Part shown: positions 8,279 to 17,900 of the stretch, one piece after another
Position numbering within the stretch: position 1 is the stretch's first letter
Layout of the letters: every line of letters starts with the position of its first letter
Assembly: GCA_964513465.1 (NCBI GenBank)
Contig: CAZEMR010000027.1
Span: forward strand, 1 to 37,422
Source of the DNA: CAZEMR01 sp964513465
GTDB taxonomy: Bacteria > Bacteroidota > Ignavibacteria > Kapaibacteriales > UBA2268
Direction: 5' to 3'
DNA length: 37,422 nucleotides
The notes under the pieces: generated by a model
What the model saw: only the letters and a program-made list of their open reading frames with translations
What the model was told of the DNA's origin: nothing
Database searches by the model: none
Made by a program: the position numbers and the translations under genes

Positions 8279-9394
8279 CTATAGCTGCTGCAACATCTTA
8301 CGCGCGCGCGGCACATACTCGCTTGTCGGAAATGCAGTCACTAATTCACGAAATGCTTCTTTTGCGCTGGGCACCTCGCCTATCCGCATAAACGACTCAG
8401 CTATCATGACTTGCGCGTCATCCCTGCGGCCGGATTGCATGTATTCTGCCACTTTTTTAAAATGCTCGATTGCCGCACGATATTCCTTCAGCCCAAAATG
8501 CGATTCGCCGATCCAGTAGTGGCACTCGCTGACGGTTTCGGGATTTCCGTCCTTCTCTATAATAATCTCAAGATATACGATCGTACTTTTATAATCCTTT
8601 TTCTTGAAATATTCAAGCGCGTCAGATATATTTTCGGGAGCGGTTTCATCCGTTTTTTCATCATTTGGTTCATTTATGTTCTGTACCGGGTCAGGTTTCG
8701 TATTCGCAGTTTTTCGAATTTTTAGGTCTCTTTTCGCAGGAGCTTGTAATTTCTTCACCGGCGCTGGCTTTGCTTTATTTTCAGCATTCTTCTGCTCGTC
8801 TGACAAAATAATAAATTCGTCCTTTTTTGGAGTTTGTTTTTTGTCTTCTACAGCATCGATTTTTGGTGTTGGCCCCTTAGCTGGCAGGAAGTCAGCTCCC
8901 TTGCTGATCAATATATCTTTAATCTCATCAACGGTATTTTTTATATATGTCACATCGGATTGCATGCGATCCATTTTGGAATTCATATCATCCTGGCTCT
9001 CGCCGAGAAGCTGCATCTGCTCGCGAAGCGTTGGCAGGCTGCGGGCGGCCATGTCGTAAACCGCCGGTTCGTCGCTCTCTTCGATGATTTCGTCGCCTCG
9101 GCGATCAATATCCCTTCTGGCTTCTTCTTCCTCGATCTTTTTAAGTATTTCCGGCAATTCATCTTCATTTATAAATGTAATGTCTCGATCGGTGTTATTT
9201 GCATATTTTTCTTCCACAACATCGTTTGTGGCTATTTCATTATCCTGTGATGAATTACTGAAATATGGCTGGCCTCCGACCCTAACGCTTCGGGGCATAC
9301 AGGAAGTGGCCAAAATTCCGCCAATGGCGAATATTATTACCCATTTCATAGGAAAAAAATGATATTTTTGGCTGATTTTTGACGTATTTTTCAT
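8279..9394 (-). CDS. CpoB/YbgF-like TPR lipoprotein
   Basis: A 371-residue exported protein. A long signal sequence ends in a plausible lipobox (Ala-Thr-Ser-Cys32). Residues ~100-165 are predicted coiled coil (LREQMQLLGESQDDMNSKM and on), then comes a low-complexity Lys/Pro-rich linker. Residues ~255-371 contain three TPR-like helical pairs (YFKKKDYKSTIVYLE, HYWIGESHFGLKEYRAAI, and the AKEAFRELVTAFPTSEY end). Coiled coil plus C-terminal TPR is the layout of CpoB/YbgF, a Tol-Pal-associated periplasmic protein; lipidation and the absence of tol genes nearby make it only a resemblance. GGGAG before the ATG at 9394 supports this start over Met16. Confidence 0.7.
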   Translation of the reverse strand: MKNTSKISQKYHFFPMKWVIIFAIGGILATSCMPRSVRVGGQPYFSNSSQDNEIATNDVVEEKYANNTDRDITFINEDELPEILKKIEEEEARRDIDRRGDEIIEESDEPAVYDMAARSLPTLREQMQLLGESQDDMNSKMDRMQSDVTYIKNTVDEIKDILISKGADFLPAKGPTPKIDAVEDKKQTPKKDEFIILSDEQKNAENKAKPAPVKKLQAPAKRDLKIRKTANTKPDPVQNINEPNDEKTDETAPENISDALEYFKKKDYKSTIVYLEIIIEKDGNPETVSECHYWIGESHFGLKEYRAAIEHFKKVAEYMQSGRRDDAQVMIAESFMRIGEVPSAKEAFRELVTAFPTSEYVPRARKMLQQL

Positions 9395-9538
9395 CGAAAT
9401 CTCCCAAATCGCGCATTATTTCGAAAACTTTTCTCTCATTCATGTGTTATTATTACAAAGCATATGCCAAAGAAATTTATCGCATTTTTGGCGGATTTCT
9501 TATATTGCGTAATTCGAAAAATAAAATCGGCGAATCGT

Positions 9539-10660
9539 ATGAAAATTCTTGTGATAAACTGGCAGGACATTAAAAATCCTCGGGGCGGAGGCGCCGAGGT
9601 TCATATGCATGAAATTTTCAAGCGCATCGCTGCAAAGGGCCACCAGGTCACGATTTTCAGCTGCGCATTCGCCGGCGCGCCATCAGAGGAAATCATCGAT
9701 GGAATCCGAATAATCCGCCACGGACGCCGCAGTTTTTTTAATTTTCACGTACCCGGATGGTGGCGTAAACGCTTCAGGCATCAAGACTTCGACCTTGTGA
9801 TCGACGATATAAACAAGATACCTTTCTATACCCCGCTTTTCGTTAAATCACCGCTTCTGGCTATAAGTCACCACTTTTTCGGCAAAAGCATATTTCGCGA
9901 AGCCGGATTAATTGCTGGCATTTATGTATTTATATCAGAATTTATGGTTGATTTTATATATAAGAAGACTCCGTTTGTTGTTGTTTCGCAAAGCACACTT
10001 GATGAATTCATCGACCGCGGATTCGACACACGGAATTTTCGTATCGTTCAGAACGCTATACACCCCAACGACTTCCCTATGGCTGTCGGTAAAAAATTCG
10101 ACTACCCATGCGTAACATATTTCGGCAGATTGAAAAAATACAAAAGCGTTGATCATTTATTATACGCATTTGTAAAAGTCAAGGAACGGATTCCTGATGC
10201 CAGACTAAACATAATGGGAACGGGCAGCTTTCGGCCCGAAATGGAACGAATCGCGAAGGAACTCGGTATTGATCATTCTACAAGATTTTTCGGATATGTA
10301 TCAGAAGATGATAAGATCAGTCTTCTATCGAAAGCTCACGTCTGCGTAAATACATCTATGAAAGAGGGTTGGGGGATCACAAATATCGAAGCTAACGCAT
10401 GCGGCACTCCCGTCATATCATCAAATGTGCCGGGTTTACGCGATTCGGTTCGCAATGGCCAATCGGGATTACTCTATGAATACGGAAACATCGACGAGCT
10501 TGCCGATAAATTAACATCCGCGCTCACAGATCGTGATTTACTCAATAAATTATCAAATGGCGCCGTAGAATGGGCATCGGAATTCTCATGGGATAAATCC
10601 GCAGATGAAATGGAGGACGCCTGTCTGCAAATCGCCAAATATCAAAGCTTTACAAAATAA
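9539..10660 (+). CDS. GT4-family glycosyltransferase
   Basis: A retaining GT-B glycosyltransferase of family GT4 (373 residues from this start). The N-terminal domain has the donor/acceptor loop NPRGGGAEVHMHE near residues 14-26. The C-terminal domain has the sugar-nucleotide EX7E motif as EGWGITNIE (Glu276, Glu284), followed by ACGTPVIS. Such enzymes transfer sugars from nucleotide sugars to lipid-linked or polysaccharide acceptors at the inner face of the membrane; the substrate cannot be read from the sequence. An in-frame ATG at 9464 would add 25 residues, but MKILVINWQD is the natural beginning of the first beta strand, so 9539 is preferred. It is divergent from the TPR lipoprotein gene and probably monocistronic. 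Confidence 0.88.
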   Translation: MKILVINWQDIKNPRGGGAEVHMHEIFKRIAAKGHQVTIFSCAFAGAPSEEIIDGIRIIRHGRRSFFNFHVPGWWRKRFRHQDFDLVIDDINKIPFYTPLFVKSPLLAISHHFFGKSIFREAGLIAGIYVFISEFMVDFIYKKTPFVVVSQSTLDEFIDRGFDTRNFRIVQNAIHPNDFPMAVGKKFDYPCVTYFGRLKKYKSVDHLLYAFVKVKERIPDARLNIMGTGSFRPEMERIAKELGIDHSTRFFGYVSEDDKISLLSKAHVCVNTSMKEGWGITNIEANACGTPVISSNVPGLRDSVRNGQSGLLYEYGNIDELADKLTSALTDRDLLNKLSNGAVEWASEFSWDKSADEMEDACLQIAKYQSFTK

Positions 10661-10740
10661 TATTTTTATTTTTGTAACAATTTCCCGCTCAAAACCCACA
10701 TACATATAAGAACGCGATCGATAATTAATTATCAAAATTT

Positions 10741-11241
10741 GTGAGTAAAAAGAAACAATTTTTCGAACTTCTCGAGCCGATCTACGAACGATTGGAGCGA
10801 TTTGCCCTTAATTTAACAAGGAACAGATCGGTCGCTAAAGACCTCGTCGGCGAGACGATAATGGCTGCCTATGAAGGCTTCGGCAAGCTGAATAATGAAA
10901 ATGCTATGCTCAGCTTTCTTTTTACTATATGTACGCGAAAGTATTATGAGATATTGCGCCAAAACGGCCGTTTACAAACCGTAGAACCAGAAACATTCGA
11001 CCGCTTGTATTCGACCGAGGCATCCCCGGAAGTAATAGCAGACATCTCAATTTTGCATGACACGATCGCGGAATTACCGGACAATCTCCGAGAGATATTA
11101 TTAATGTACGAAATCGCCGGTTTGAAATACAGAGAAATTGCTGAAATCAGAAATATATCAGTTGATAACGTTAAAATCTCTTTGCATCGCGCACGCAAAC
11201 AGCTTCACGAACTACTTGGCATCACAAATAGAAAACACTAA
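10741..11241 (+). CDS. ECF-type RNA polymerase sigma factor
   Basis: A 166-residue extracytoplasmic-function sigma factor. Sigma region 2 spans about residues 12-75 (AKDLVGETIMAAYEGF, then FTICTRKYYEILR). Region 4 spans about 108-158, with the helix-turn-helix LKYREIAEIRNISVDNVKIS followed by LHRARKQL. There is no extended C-terminal domain. The start is GTG with no visible Shine-Dalgarno. The next gene begins 15 bp after its stop and encodes a single-pass membrane protein with a short cytoplasmic N-terminus, the usual position and topology of a cognate anti-sigma factor. Target promoters are unknown. Confidence 0.92.
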   Translation: MSKKKQFFELLEPIYERLERFALNLTRNRSVAKDLVGETIMAAYEGFGKLNNENAMLSFLFTICTRKYYEILRQNGRLQTVEPETFDRLYSTEASPEVIADISILHDTIAELPDNLREILLMYEIAGLKYREIAEIRNISVDNVKISLHRARKQLHELLGITNRKH

Positions 11242-11256
11242 TATATATATTCTATT

Positions 11257-13338
11257 ATGAAACACGACGTCGACAAATATTTTGAGCTACTTCGAAGCAG
11301 AAAAATCAATAAGCCACTGTTCGATCGAAACGAGCTCCGGAGCATGGTTGAGCAAGGCACAACTAGTTATAATTCAAGCCTATTCAACAAACATGGAGCA
11401 TTAATAATGACCGTACTTTCAGCTTCAATCATATCCCTTGTGGTGGCCTTGCTATCAACAGGCAGCCCGGAGCAAAAGGAATTATCGAAAAGTAATCAAC
11501 CTGCAAATAGTGAACACTCTATCAATAACACTATAATTGAAACAGACAGCGAAATCGCATTAGCCGATTCATTAATTGAAGAGACAAACAAGAACATTAC
11601 ACATATCGAATTCGCTAATACGGAATCATCTGATAATATCGCGCAAGGAATTCCTATTGTTAGACTTAGCAATAGTGAACTTAAGAAATTGGATATTATA
11701 TATGATGCTTCGAAAGACAGTTATAATTTCAATATTCAGTCCTATGTTCATAGTTCATATTTTTCCCGGATGGCCCAACTCGGCTATGATACGATCGTGA
11801 CTGATTTCATCGCTCGTGGAAAAATGTCTTACATGCCGGATGATGTCGATCAGGAAATGATCGATTATGATGGCTGGGATTTGCATAAAGCCATACCGAC
11901 TTATCCCATTGGGGGCGCTATGTTCTATAAAAATGGACTCTATACTGATAGTTACGGATTTTCTCCACTAATTGACAAACGAGCCTTCAAGCAATTCAAA
12001 ATTGAAATGAAGAACGCAATCAATAAGGAGAACTCCCCGGAATCATTGCGCAAAACTTTTGATAATATGTCTTATTTCCCAATAAATAAGGAAGATTACC
12101 CTATTTTCAGTAAATGCGCTCTTGTACTCCTGCCTTTTGATAAAGACAGTACATATTTGTTACAGATATTTCTTCCCAATCAGGAATTTGTGGATGCACT
12201 GGAGCCGGGGAACCGCCGGATTGTCCTCGAAAATTATGATGTGATAGACAAAATCGGCGCAGAGGATGAGGTAATTATCGTTCATGATCCGTTCGAAACG
12301 CCGTATAATATCGCCGGGATCGAAGAGCTGGAGCTGACCGACGACGAACTCGCAAATCTGGGAATCATGCGCGAGGGCAGCGGCTACAGGATGATCGACG
12401 AGCAATTCTATGATATGGAAATGGGTTCGATGGTGTATTTCACAACTAATGACCGCGACAGCTCGAACGGCTGGAACCCTCAGCATAATAAGGAGGTTGT
12501 GCGCGATTTCATCGGCAGCCGTAATTATGATACATCGCGCCGATATACTTATATTCGCTACCCTATCTGGTTTGATTCGTCGCATGTGCAGCCCGGCCAA
12601 CCGATGCACTACGATGGCTGGCCGATCGCACCGGGCAATCCATATCCGGTGATTACGATGCATTCATTCCGGCGGCTGAAATACAATGAAAAATATGACG
12701 ATTACGAGCCAACGAGGACGGCATATATCCTGCACGATTCGCATGATGACTCTTTAATGATGCAGCGGTTTGGAGTTGACGAGATTGATTTCTGGAACGA
12801 GGATGGATTCGCGCCGAATATTCCGATGATTCCGATTTCGATTTTATATGGCGACATGGACGATTATAATTCGCAATGGTCTAAGTATCAATTCTGGTAT
12901 ATACTTACGAATGATTTTATTGACAAGCTGCCCGAGCGCTATGCCGAGCCGCTCCGCAAGGAACTCGATGTTATTAATAAGGTTAGCTCGGGCGAAATGA
13001 GCTACGAGGCGGCCTGCAAGGGATTCGACAGCGAGAGCTACCTGGGGGTTTGCCGCATGGAATCCGCAAATATAAAGGACGCAATGGTTTACCCGAATCC
13101 GTATTCGGGCGGCGCACTTAAGCTTGGCTTTGTGCTCGTTAAGGATTGCCGGCTGAAGGTGGATATGCACAATGCCCGCGGTGAGTATATCGGCAATCTG
13201 ATGCCTGCCGCTGATTTTGGCTCCGGTCCTGGCGAATTTGCGCTGAATATAACAGAGAAGCCCGATCCGGGGGTATATCTTATCACAATCACGAGCGACA
13301 AGGGCGATCAGGTCGTAAAAAAATTAATAATCAGATAG
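11257..13338 (+). CDS. Membrane-anchored probable partner of the ECF sigma factor, with duplicated ectodomain and T9SS-like C-terminus
   Basis: A 693-residue protein. Residues 1-47 are charged and predicted cytoplasmic, ~48-67 are a single transmembrane helix, and the remainder is predicted periplasmic. Placement 15 bp after an ECF sigma gene and this topology suggest an anti-sigma or sigma-regulating receptor, but I see no recognised anti-sigma zinc motif. The ectodomain seems to hold two diverged copies of a ~220-residue unit, starting near 134 (RLSNSELKKLDI) and 355 (LELTDDELANLGI), each with a later YDGW motif. Residues ~611-693 look like a T9SS type A sorting domain (VYPNPYSGG, GVYLITI, final KKLIIR). 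The first half is AT-rich and the second half, from about 12290, is clearly more GC-rich. Confidence 0.72.
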   Translation: MKHDVDKYFELLRSRKINKPLFDRNELRSMVEQGTTSYNSSLFNKHGALIMTVLSASIISLVVALLSTGSPEQKELSKSNQPANSEHSINNTIIETDSEIALADSLIEETNKNITHIEFANTESSDNIAQGIPIVRLSNSELKKLDIIYDASKDSYNFNIQSYVHSSYFSRMAQLGYDTIVTDFIARGKMSYMPDDVDQEMIDYDGWDLHKAIPTYPIGGAMFYKNGLYTDSYGFSPLIDKRAFKQFKIEMKNAINKENSPESLRKTFDNMSYFPINKEDYPIFSKCALVLLPFDKDSTYLLQIFLPNQEFVDALEPGNRRIVLENYDVIDKIGAEDEVIIVHDPFETPYNIAGIEELELTDDELANLGIMREGSGYRMIDEQFYDMEMGSMVYFTTNDRDSSNGWNPQHNKEVVRDFIGSRNYDTSRRYTYIRYPIWFDSSHVQPGQPMHYDGWPIAPGNPYPVITMHSFRRLKYNEKYDDYEPTRTAYILHDSHDDSLMMQRFGVDEIDFWNEDGFAPNIPMIPISILYGDMDDYNSQWSKYQFWYILTNDFIDKLPERYAEPLRKELDVINKVSSGEMSYEAACKGFDSESYLGVCRMESANIKDAMVYPNPYSGGALKLGFVLVKDCRLKVDMHNARGEYIGNLMPAADFGSGPGEFALNITEKPDPGVYLITITSDKGDQVVKKLIIR

Positions 13339-13360
13339 TTTTCGCATCGCATATAAATAA

Positions 13361-13398
13361 AGGCTGCTCCGGGGATGCCGCTCTGGGACAGCCTTTTT
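13361..13398 (+). terminator. Rho-independent terminator after the sigma/partner operon
   Basis: The stem AGGCTGCTCC/GGGACAGCCT has one internal mismatch and is followed by five T. It begins 23 bp after the stop at 13338. It shares a 23-bp leading stretch with the terminator at 14860. Confidence 0.8.
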
Positions 13399-13523
13399 CG
13401 TTATTTATAAATTATTTTTGCTATGTTCTTATTTATTACTTGCAAAAAAAAATAAAATGAATTATATTGAAATTGCCTTAAATTTCTTTATGCATATCTT
13501 AATATAAAGTATTCCTTCCACAA

Positions 13524-14555
13524 ATGCAGAGCCTCATCATGAAAACCATTCGATTTTTACTCGTATTAGCAGCGCTGACGGCTATGTTCCCACTTTTACT
13601 GAAATCCCAATTTCCGCCATGCGATCCCGGGTTAAAAGCGCAAACATTTTCTGTCGATACTTTACAAAACATTCCTCCATATTCTCTCAATATGCCATAC
13701 GATGTGCTGCTTGGATATATTGCACTCGACAGCGTTTGCAATTATGCATCAAGAGCAGCCTATAAAGAGTTTTTGAGCAGGCAAAATTATAACGACACAT
13801 TGCGCTATATTATGCGCTATTATTACAAAGTAGTGGATTATGATCCGATAATTTTTAAACAATATTTGTATCAGGCGGATATTGACAGCATCAATCCTGC
13901 GAATGTACGTAGCGATATTTCCAAACTTATAGCGCATTCACCAACTCCTTTTATTCATAAGATGTTGCTGAATTCTTTCTACATCGCTCATGTCAGAATT
14001 TCAGATACGATTCGTACGGTCGATACCAATGCGATGACATGTAAAAACGGCATCATCGTAACTGCAGAAGTATTGGATTTGATCAAAGGACAAAGGCTGC
14101 CAAATTGTACGGATTATAATTATCCATATAAATATAATGAAAAAAGCGATCGAAACGATAAAGCATCAGCATATCCATCACTTCCTGACCCCTGCCTCCA
14201 ATTTTACTACTGTTTGGAATGGCACAGAGGGGTTAATCCTGACGACAGAGTAAACATGAATGATCTCAAAGCAGTGGATTCGCATGGGAACCCCTGGGTT
14301 AAAAAAGATAAAGAGTATATCGTTTTCCTGAATTTAATTTTTAATTGCAGGCATCAGGGTAAATACTATTTATCGGCTTTCCCTTCGACAAGCGTTTCCG
14401 AAACGCTTTCCATGTACCCCATAGAAAACGGGATGGTGCAGGATCCGGGAAATGAATTCGGGCTTGGTACAAGCGTTCCCCTTGCTACTTTCAAAAATGC
14501 ATTAAATAGCTTAATAAATGAGATTGTAACTTATGAGGTCGAAAAAAAAAATTAA
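13524..14555 (+). CDS. Secreted protein of unknown function, frame interrupted before a T9SS sorting domain
   Basis: 343 residues in this frame, with a signal peptide (MKTIRFLLVLAALTAMFPLL; an alternative ATG at 13539 begins exactly there). The body has no family I recognise. It is Tyr/Asn/Asp-rich with several Cys, for example CDPGLKAQ near the mature N-terminus and CLQFYYCLEWHRG near residue 230. The frame ends in Glu-Lys-Lys-Asn-stop inside a run of ten A (14542-14551). The -1 frame continues from that run without a stop into a textbook T9SS sorting domain ending at 14839. The product is therefore either a truncated, non-sorted protein or, after a -1 shift or one extra A, a ~437-residue T9SS cargo. 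It is flanked on both sides by related terminators. Confidence 0.75.
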   Translation: MQSLIMKTIRFLLVLAALTAMFPLLLKSQFPPCDPGLKAQTFSVDTLQNIPPYSLNMPYDVLLGYIALDSVCNYASRAAYKEFLSRQNYNDTLRYIMRYYYKVVDYDPIIFKQYLYQADIDSINPANVRSDISKLIAHSPTPFIHKMLLNSFYIAHVRISDTIRTVDTNAMTCKNGIIVTAEVLDLIKGQRLPNCTDYNYPYKYNEKSDRNDKASAYPSLPDPCLQFYYCLEWHRGVNPDDRVNMNDLKAVDSHGNPWVKKDKEYIVFLNLIFNCRHQGKYYLSAFPSTSVSETLSMYPIENGMVQDPGNEFGLGTSVPLATFKNALNSLINEIVTYEVEKKN

Positions 14556-14839
14556 TTAAATTTCCCTCCGTTCATCAAGAAGCAAGTTCCGTACACACTG
14601 CTCCGAATCCTTTTGATGTCAGCACCGAGCTAAAATTCTCAGTTCCCGAAGCGGGCGCCGATGTAACAATTATTATTTATAATAATTTAGGCGTTCGGAT
14701 CCAGGAGTATTCGCATAGCTATGCGGGCGGTGAGCATATTTTTACGATCAATCTCGAAACAGAGCCTGCCGGAGTTTATCATTATAAAATATTGATCGGA
14801 GACTTAGTTGAAAGCGGCAAGATTATTTTACAAAAATAA
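14540..14839 (+). CDS. T9SS type A sorting domain in the -1 frame relative to the upstream gene
   Basis: Reading from the A10 run in the -1 frame gives Lys-Lys-Lys-Leu-Ile-Lys, a short linker, then APNPFDVSTELKFSVP, VTIIIYNNLGVRI, GGEHIFTINL and PAGVYHYKI, ending in GKIILQK and TAA at 14837-14839. All landmarks of the ~80-residue T9SS C-terminal sorting domain are present. There is no start codon or ribosome site of its own, so it is the detached 3' part of the 13524 gene and not an independent gene. Confidence 0.85.
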   Translation, partial: RKKKLIKFPSVHQEASSVHTAPNPFDVSTELKFSVPEAGADVTIIIYNNLGVRIQEYSHSYAGGEHIFTINLETEPAGVYHYKILIGDLVESGKIILQK

Positions 14840-14859
14840 AGATATTATATATAAATAAA

Positions 14860-14893
14860 GGCTGCTCCGGGCGATCCGAAGCAGCCTTTTTTG
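14860..14893 (+). terminator. Rho-independent terminator after the T9SS cargo gene
   Basis: The stem AGGCTGCTCCGG/CCGAAGCAGCCT has one mismatch, a short loop and six T. The opposite strand reads TTTATTT after the same stem, so it may also stop transcription of the convergent efflux operon ending at 14911. Confidence 0.85.
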
Positions 14894-14910
14894 TTATATC
14901 TACGAACAGA

Positions 14911-17900
14911 TTATACCATCTGTTTTTCTTTCTTTTCCTTGTATTTGCGGCTGGAGAAGAACGAATACGTTGCGGGAATAACGAACAGCGTCAGCATAGT
15001 CGAGACCAGCAGACCGCCGATCGACACAACGCCGAGCGCCACGCGCATTTCCTTGCCTGCGTCGCCGATGCCGAGCGCCAGTGGAAGCATACCGAGTATG
15101 ATTGCCACGGTGGACATAATGATCGGCTTGAGCTTGACCGGCGCGCCTTCGATGAGCGCTTCTTTTGTGGGGATTTTGCGCTCGCGCTTTATCTGGTTGG
15201 CATAGTCGAGCATCAGGATCGCGTTGTTCACCACGATACCGATAAGCATGATGACCGCCATCAGCGAGGTCAGGTTGAGCGGAATATCCGAGAAATACAG
15301 CGAGAGAATCACGCCGATGAATGCCAGCGGCAGCGTCATCAGGATAAGCAGCGGCTGTGAGAAGCTCTCGAGTACGGCCGCAAGCAGCAAATACGTGAGC
15401 AGGATAGCAAGCAGAAATGCAAATCCCATATCGGCGAGCATCTCGTTCATCATTTTGGTCATGCCGCCCCAGCGATATGTGTATCCGTCGGGCATATCCA
15501 TTTTGTCGAGTCTGGCGCTGATTTCCTGGGTGATATTCCCCACGGGGATTTCGGGCGCGTTGGACGCTGTGAACTGGATAGCAAGGAATTTATCGCGGTG
15601 CAGCACTTTTGTGAAGCCCTGCGTGAATTCGATGTCGGCCAGCTGCGAAAGCCGGAATGTACCGGTCGGAGTTACCACTGGTATATTCTCGATTTTTTCG
15701 GGCGTATTGACCGATTTATCGTCGAGCGTCACTTTGATGTCGTATTCCTCGCCTTTTTCGCGATAATGCGAAGCGACTATTCCCTCGATCGAAGCGCGCA
15801 CGGTGAAGGCAAGGTCCATGACCGATATGCCGACTTCGGAAAGCTTCTCGCGGTCGGGAACGATGGTCATTTCGGGTTTACCCGCCGCGGAGCTGTTCTC
15901 GAAGTTGACGAGGCCGGGAATATCCTTGATCAGATCAATTACCTGTACTTTTAATTCTTCGAGTTTATCGAGTTCCTGACCCATGAGGAAGAATTCGATG
16001 GGCGAAGAGCCAGGGCCGGATTGATCGGCGGATATAACGCGGATTTTTGCGTTTTTCACCGCAGCCAGTTCTTCGATGAAGACGGCGATCATCTCCTGAA
16101 TGCCGCGCTCGCGTTCGTTTGCGTCGATCATTGAAACAGTCATGGTAGCGAGATTGGTACCAAGATCGACCTCGGATTTTTTACCCAGGTTGGTCAGGAT
16201 ATTTTCGATTTCGTCATATTTTTTAAGCCGGCTTTCAATATCTTTAACCACTTCGGCTGTTGCGTCGAGGTTGTACCCCTGTGGCAATTCGACGTCCACG
16301 CGGACTTTGCCATTGTCGAGCGTTGGCATAAATTCAAATCCGAGTTTCGGGCCGAAATATACGGCAATAGCAATCAATATAGCAAAGGATCCGAGAACGA
16401 TTACTGCATCGCGCATTTTGGTTTTGATTGCGCCGGCAAGGATTCTTTTATATAATCTTTCAAAAAATGCTTCCATTTGCTCGATTTTTTCGGTGATTTT
16501 GAATTTCTTCTTACCATTGGCTTCGGGCAATATCAATGCAGCGAGCATTGGGGTAAGTGTGAAAGACATAACGAGCGAGAATATCGTAGCAAATGCAGCC
16601 GCCAGCGCGAGTTCCTCGAGGAAGCGGCCTACCATAGAGCTCATGTTCGCAATCGGCAGGAACACCACCACGTTGGTCAGAGTGGCAGCCAATACGGCTA
16701 CGGTAACCTCGCTGGTGCCCTCGAAAGCCGCGACGCGGCGGTTTTTGTTCATCGCCTTGAATCGGAAGATGTTTTCGATTACGACGATTGAGTTGGCCAC
16801 CAGCACACCGACCGATACGGATAAGCCCATGAGCGACATCATGTTGAGACTCATATCGAACCAGGGCATAACCATAAACGAGGCGATGATCGAAGCCGGC
16901 ATCGACAGCGCCACGATGAAGGTCGACCGAAGATCGTGCAGGAATAGAAAGAGAATGATTGATGTAAATAATATTCCGAGGAAAATATTGCTCAGAGTAT
17001 CGTTGACTGAGCTTTCCACGAAAATCGATTCGTCGTTGACGATATTGAGAGTAACGCCTTCGGGCAGCAGCTCCTCGATTTCGGGGATGGCCACTTTGAC
17101 GCCTTTTGCGATTTCGACTACGTTACCTTCGGAGGATTTGATAATTCCGAGGCGTACAACATTTTCGTTGCGGGTTTTGGTGCGATTATCAAAAAACACG
17201 GCGCGTTCGCGGATATTTTTGCCTGCGTCGCGTACTTCGGCGAACTGGCGCAGTTTTTTCTGGCCGTAGGGCGTCATTACCTGCAGATCGCTCATGTCGT
17301 CGATCTCTGCGAATTCGCCTTCGAACCGGACGGTGTATTCCTGATCCTGAATCTGGAAATATCCGCCGGGGATGTCCATATTATATGCGCCCATTATCTG
17401 CATAAGCTGGGGCAGCGAAATCGACTGGCTGAATGCGATGCGATCGTTGACCGCTACGTGGATTTCGCGTTCCTGGCCGCCGGTTATCTGCACCTGGGCC
17501 ACACCCTTGATCTGCGAAAAGCGGTCTTTAAGGCGTTTGTCTGCGATTTCGTATAATTCTTTTGCGCTGACATCGCCGCTCAGTACGACGTCCACAATCG
17601 GGAAGGCCTGGAAGTCGAGCTTTTCGACTATCGGGTCTTCGGCGTTGTCGGGGAGTTCGTTGCGGATCTGGTCGACCTTGTTTTTGACTTCCTGGTTGGC
17701 CACATCCACGTCTTTGGTTAATTTAAATTCGATTATGACAATAGAAACGCCGTCGAGCGAATACGATTCGATTTTTTCGATTTCGCTGACTGTTGCGACT
17801 GCGTCTTCGATTTTTTTGCTTATCTGGGTTTCGGTTTCTTTAGGACCGGCACCAGGATATATTGTGCTGATTGTGACGTATGGGATTTCGACTTCCGGCA

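Noticed and set aside
10673..10710. TGTAACA and ACATATAAG as an ECF-type autoregulated promoter before the sigma gene
   Set aside because: The spacing of about 22 bp is too long for an ECF promoter, and I did not find the same pair before the neighbouring T9SS genes.
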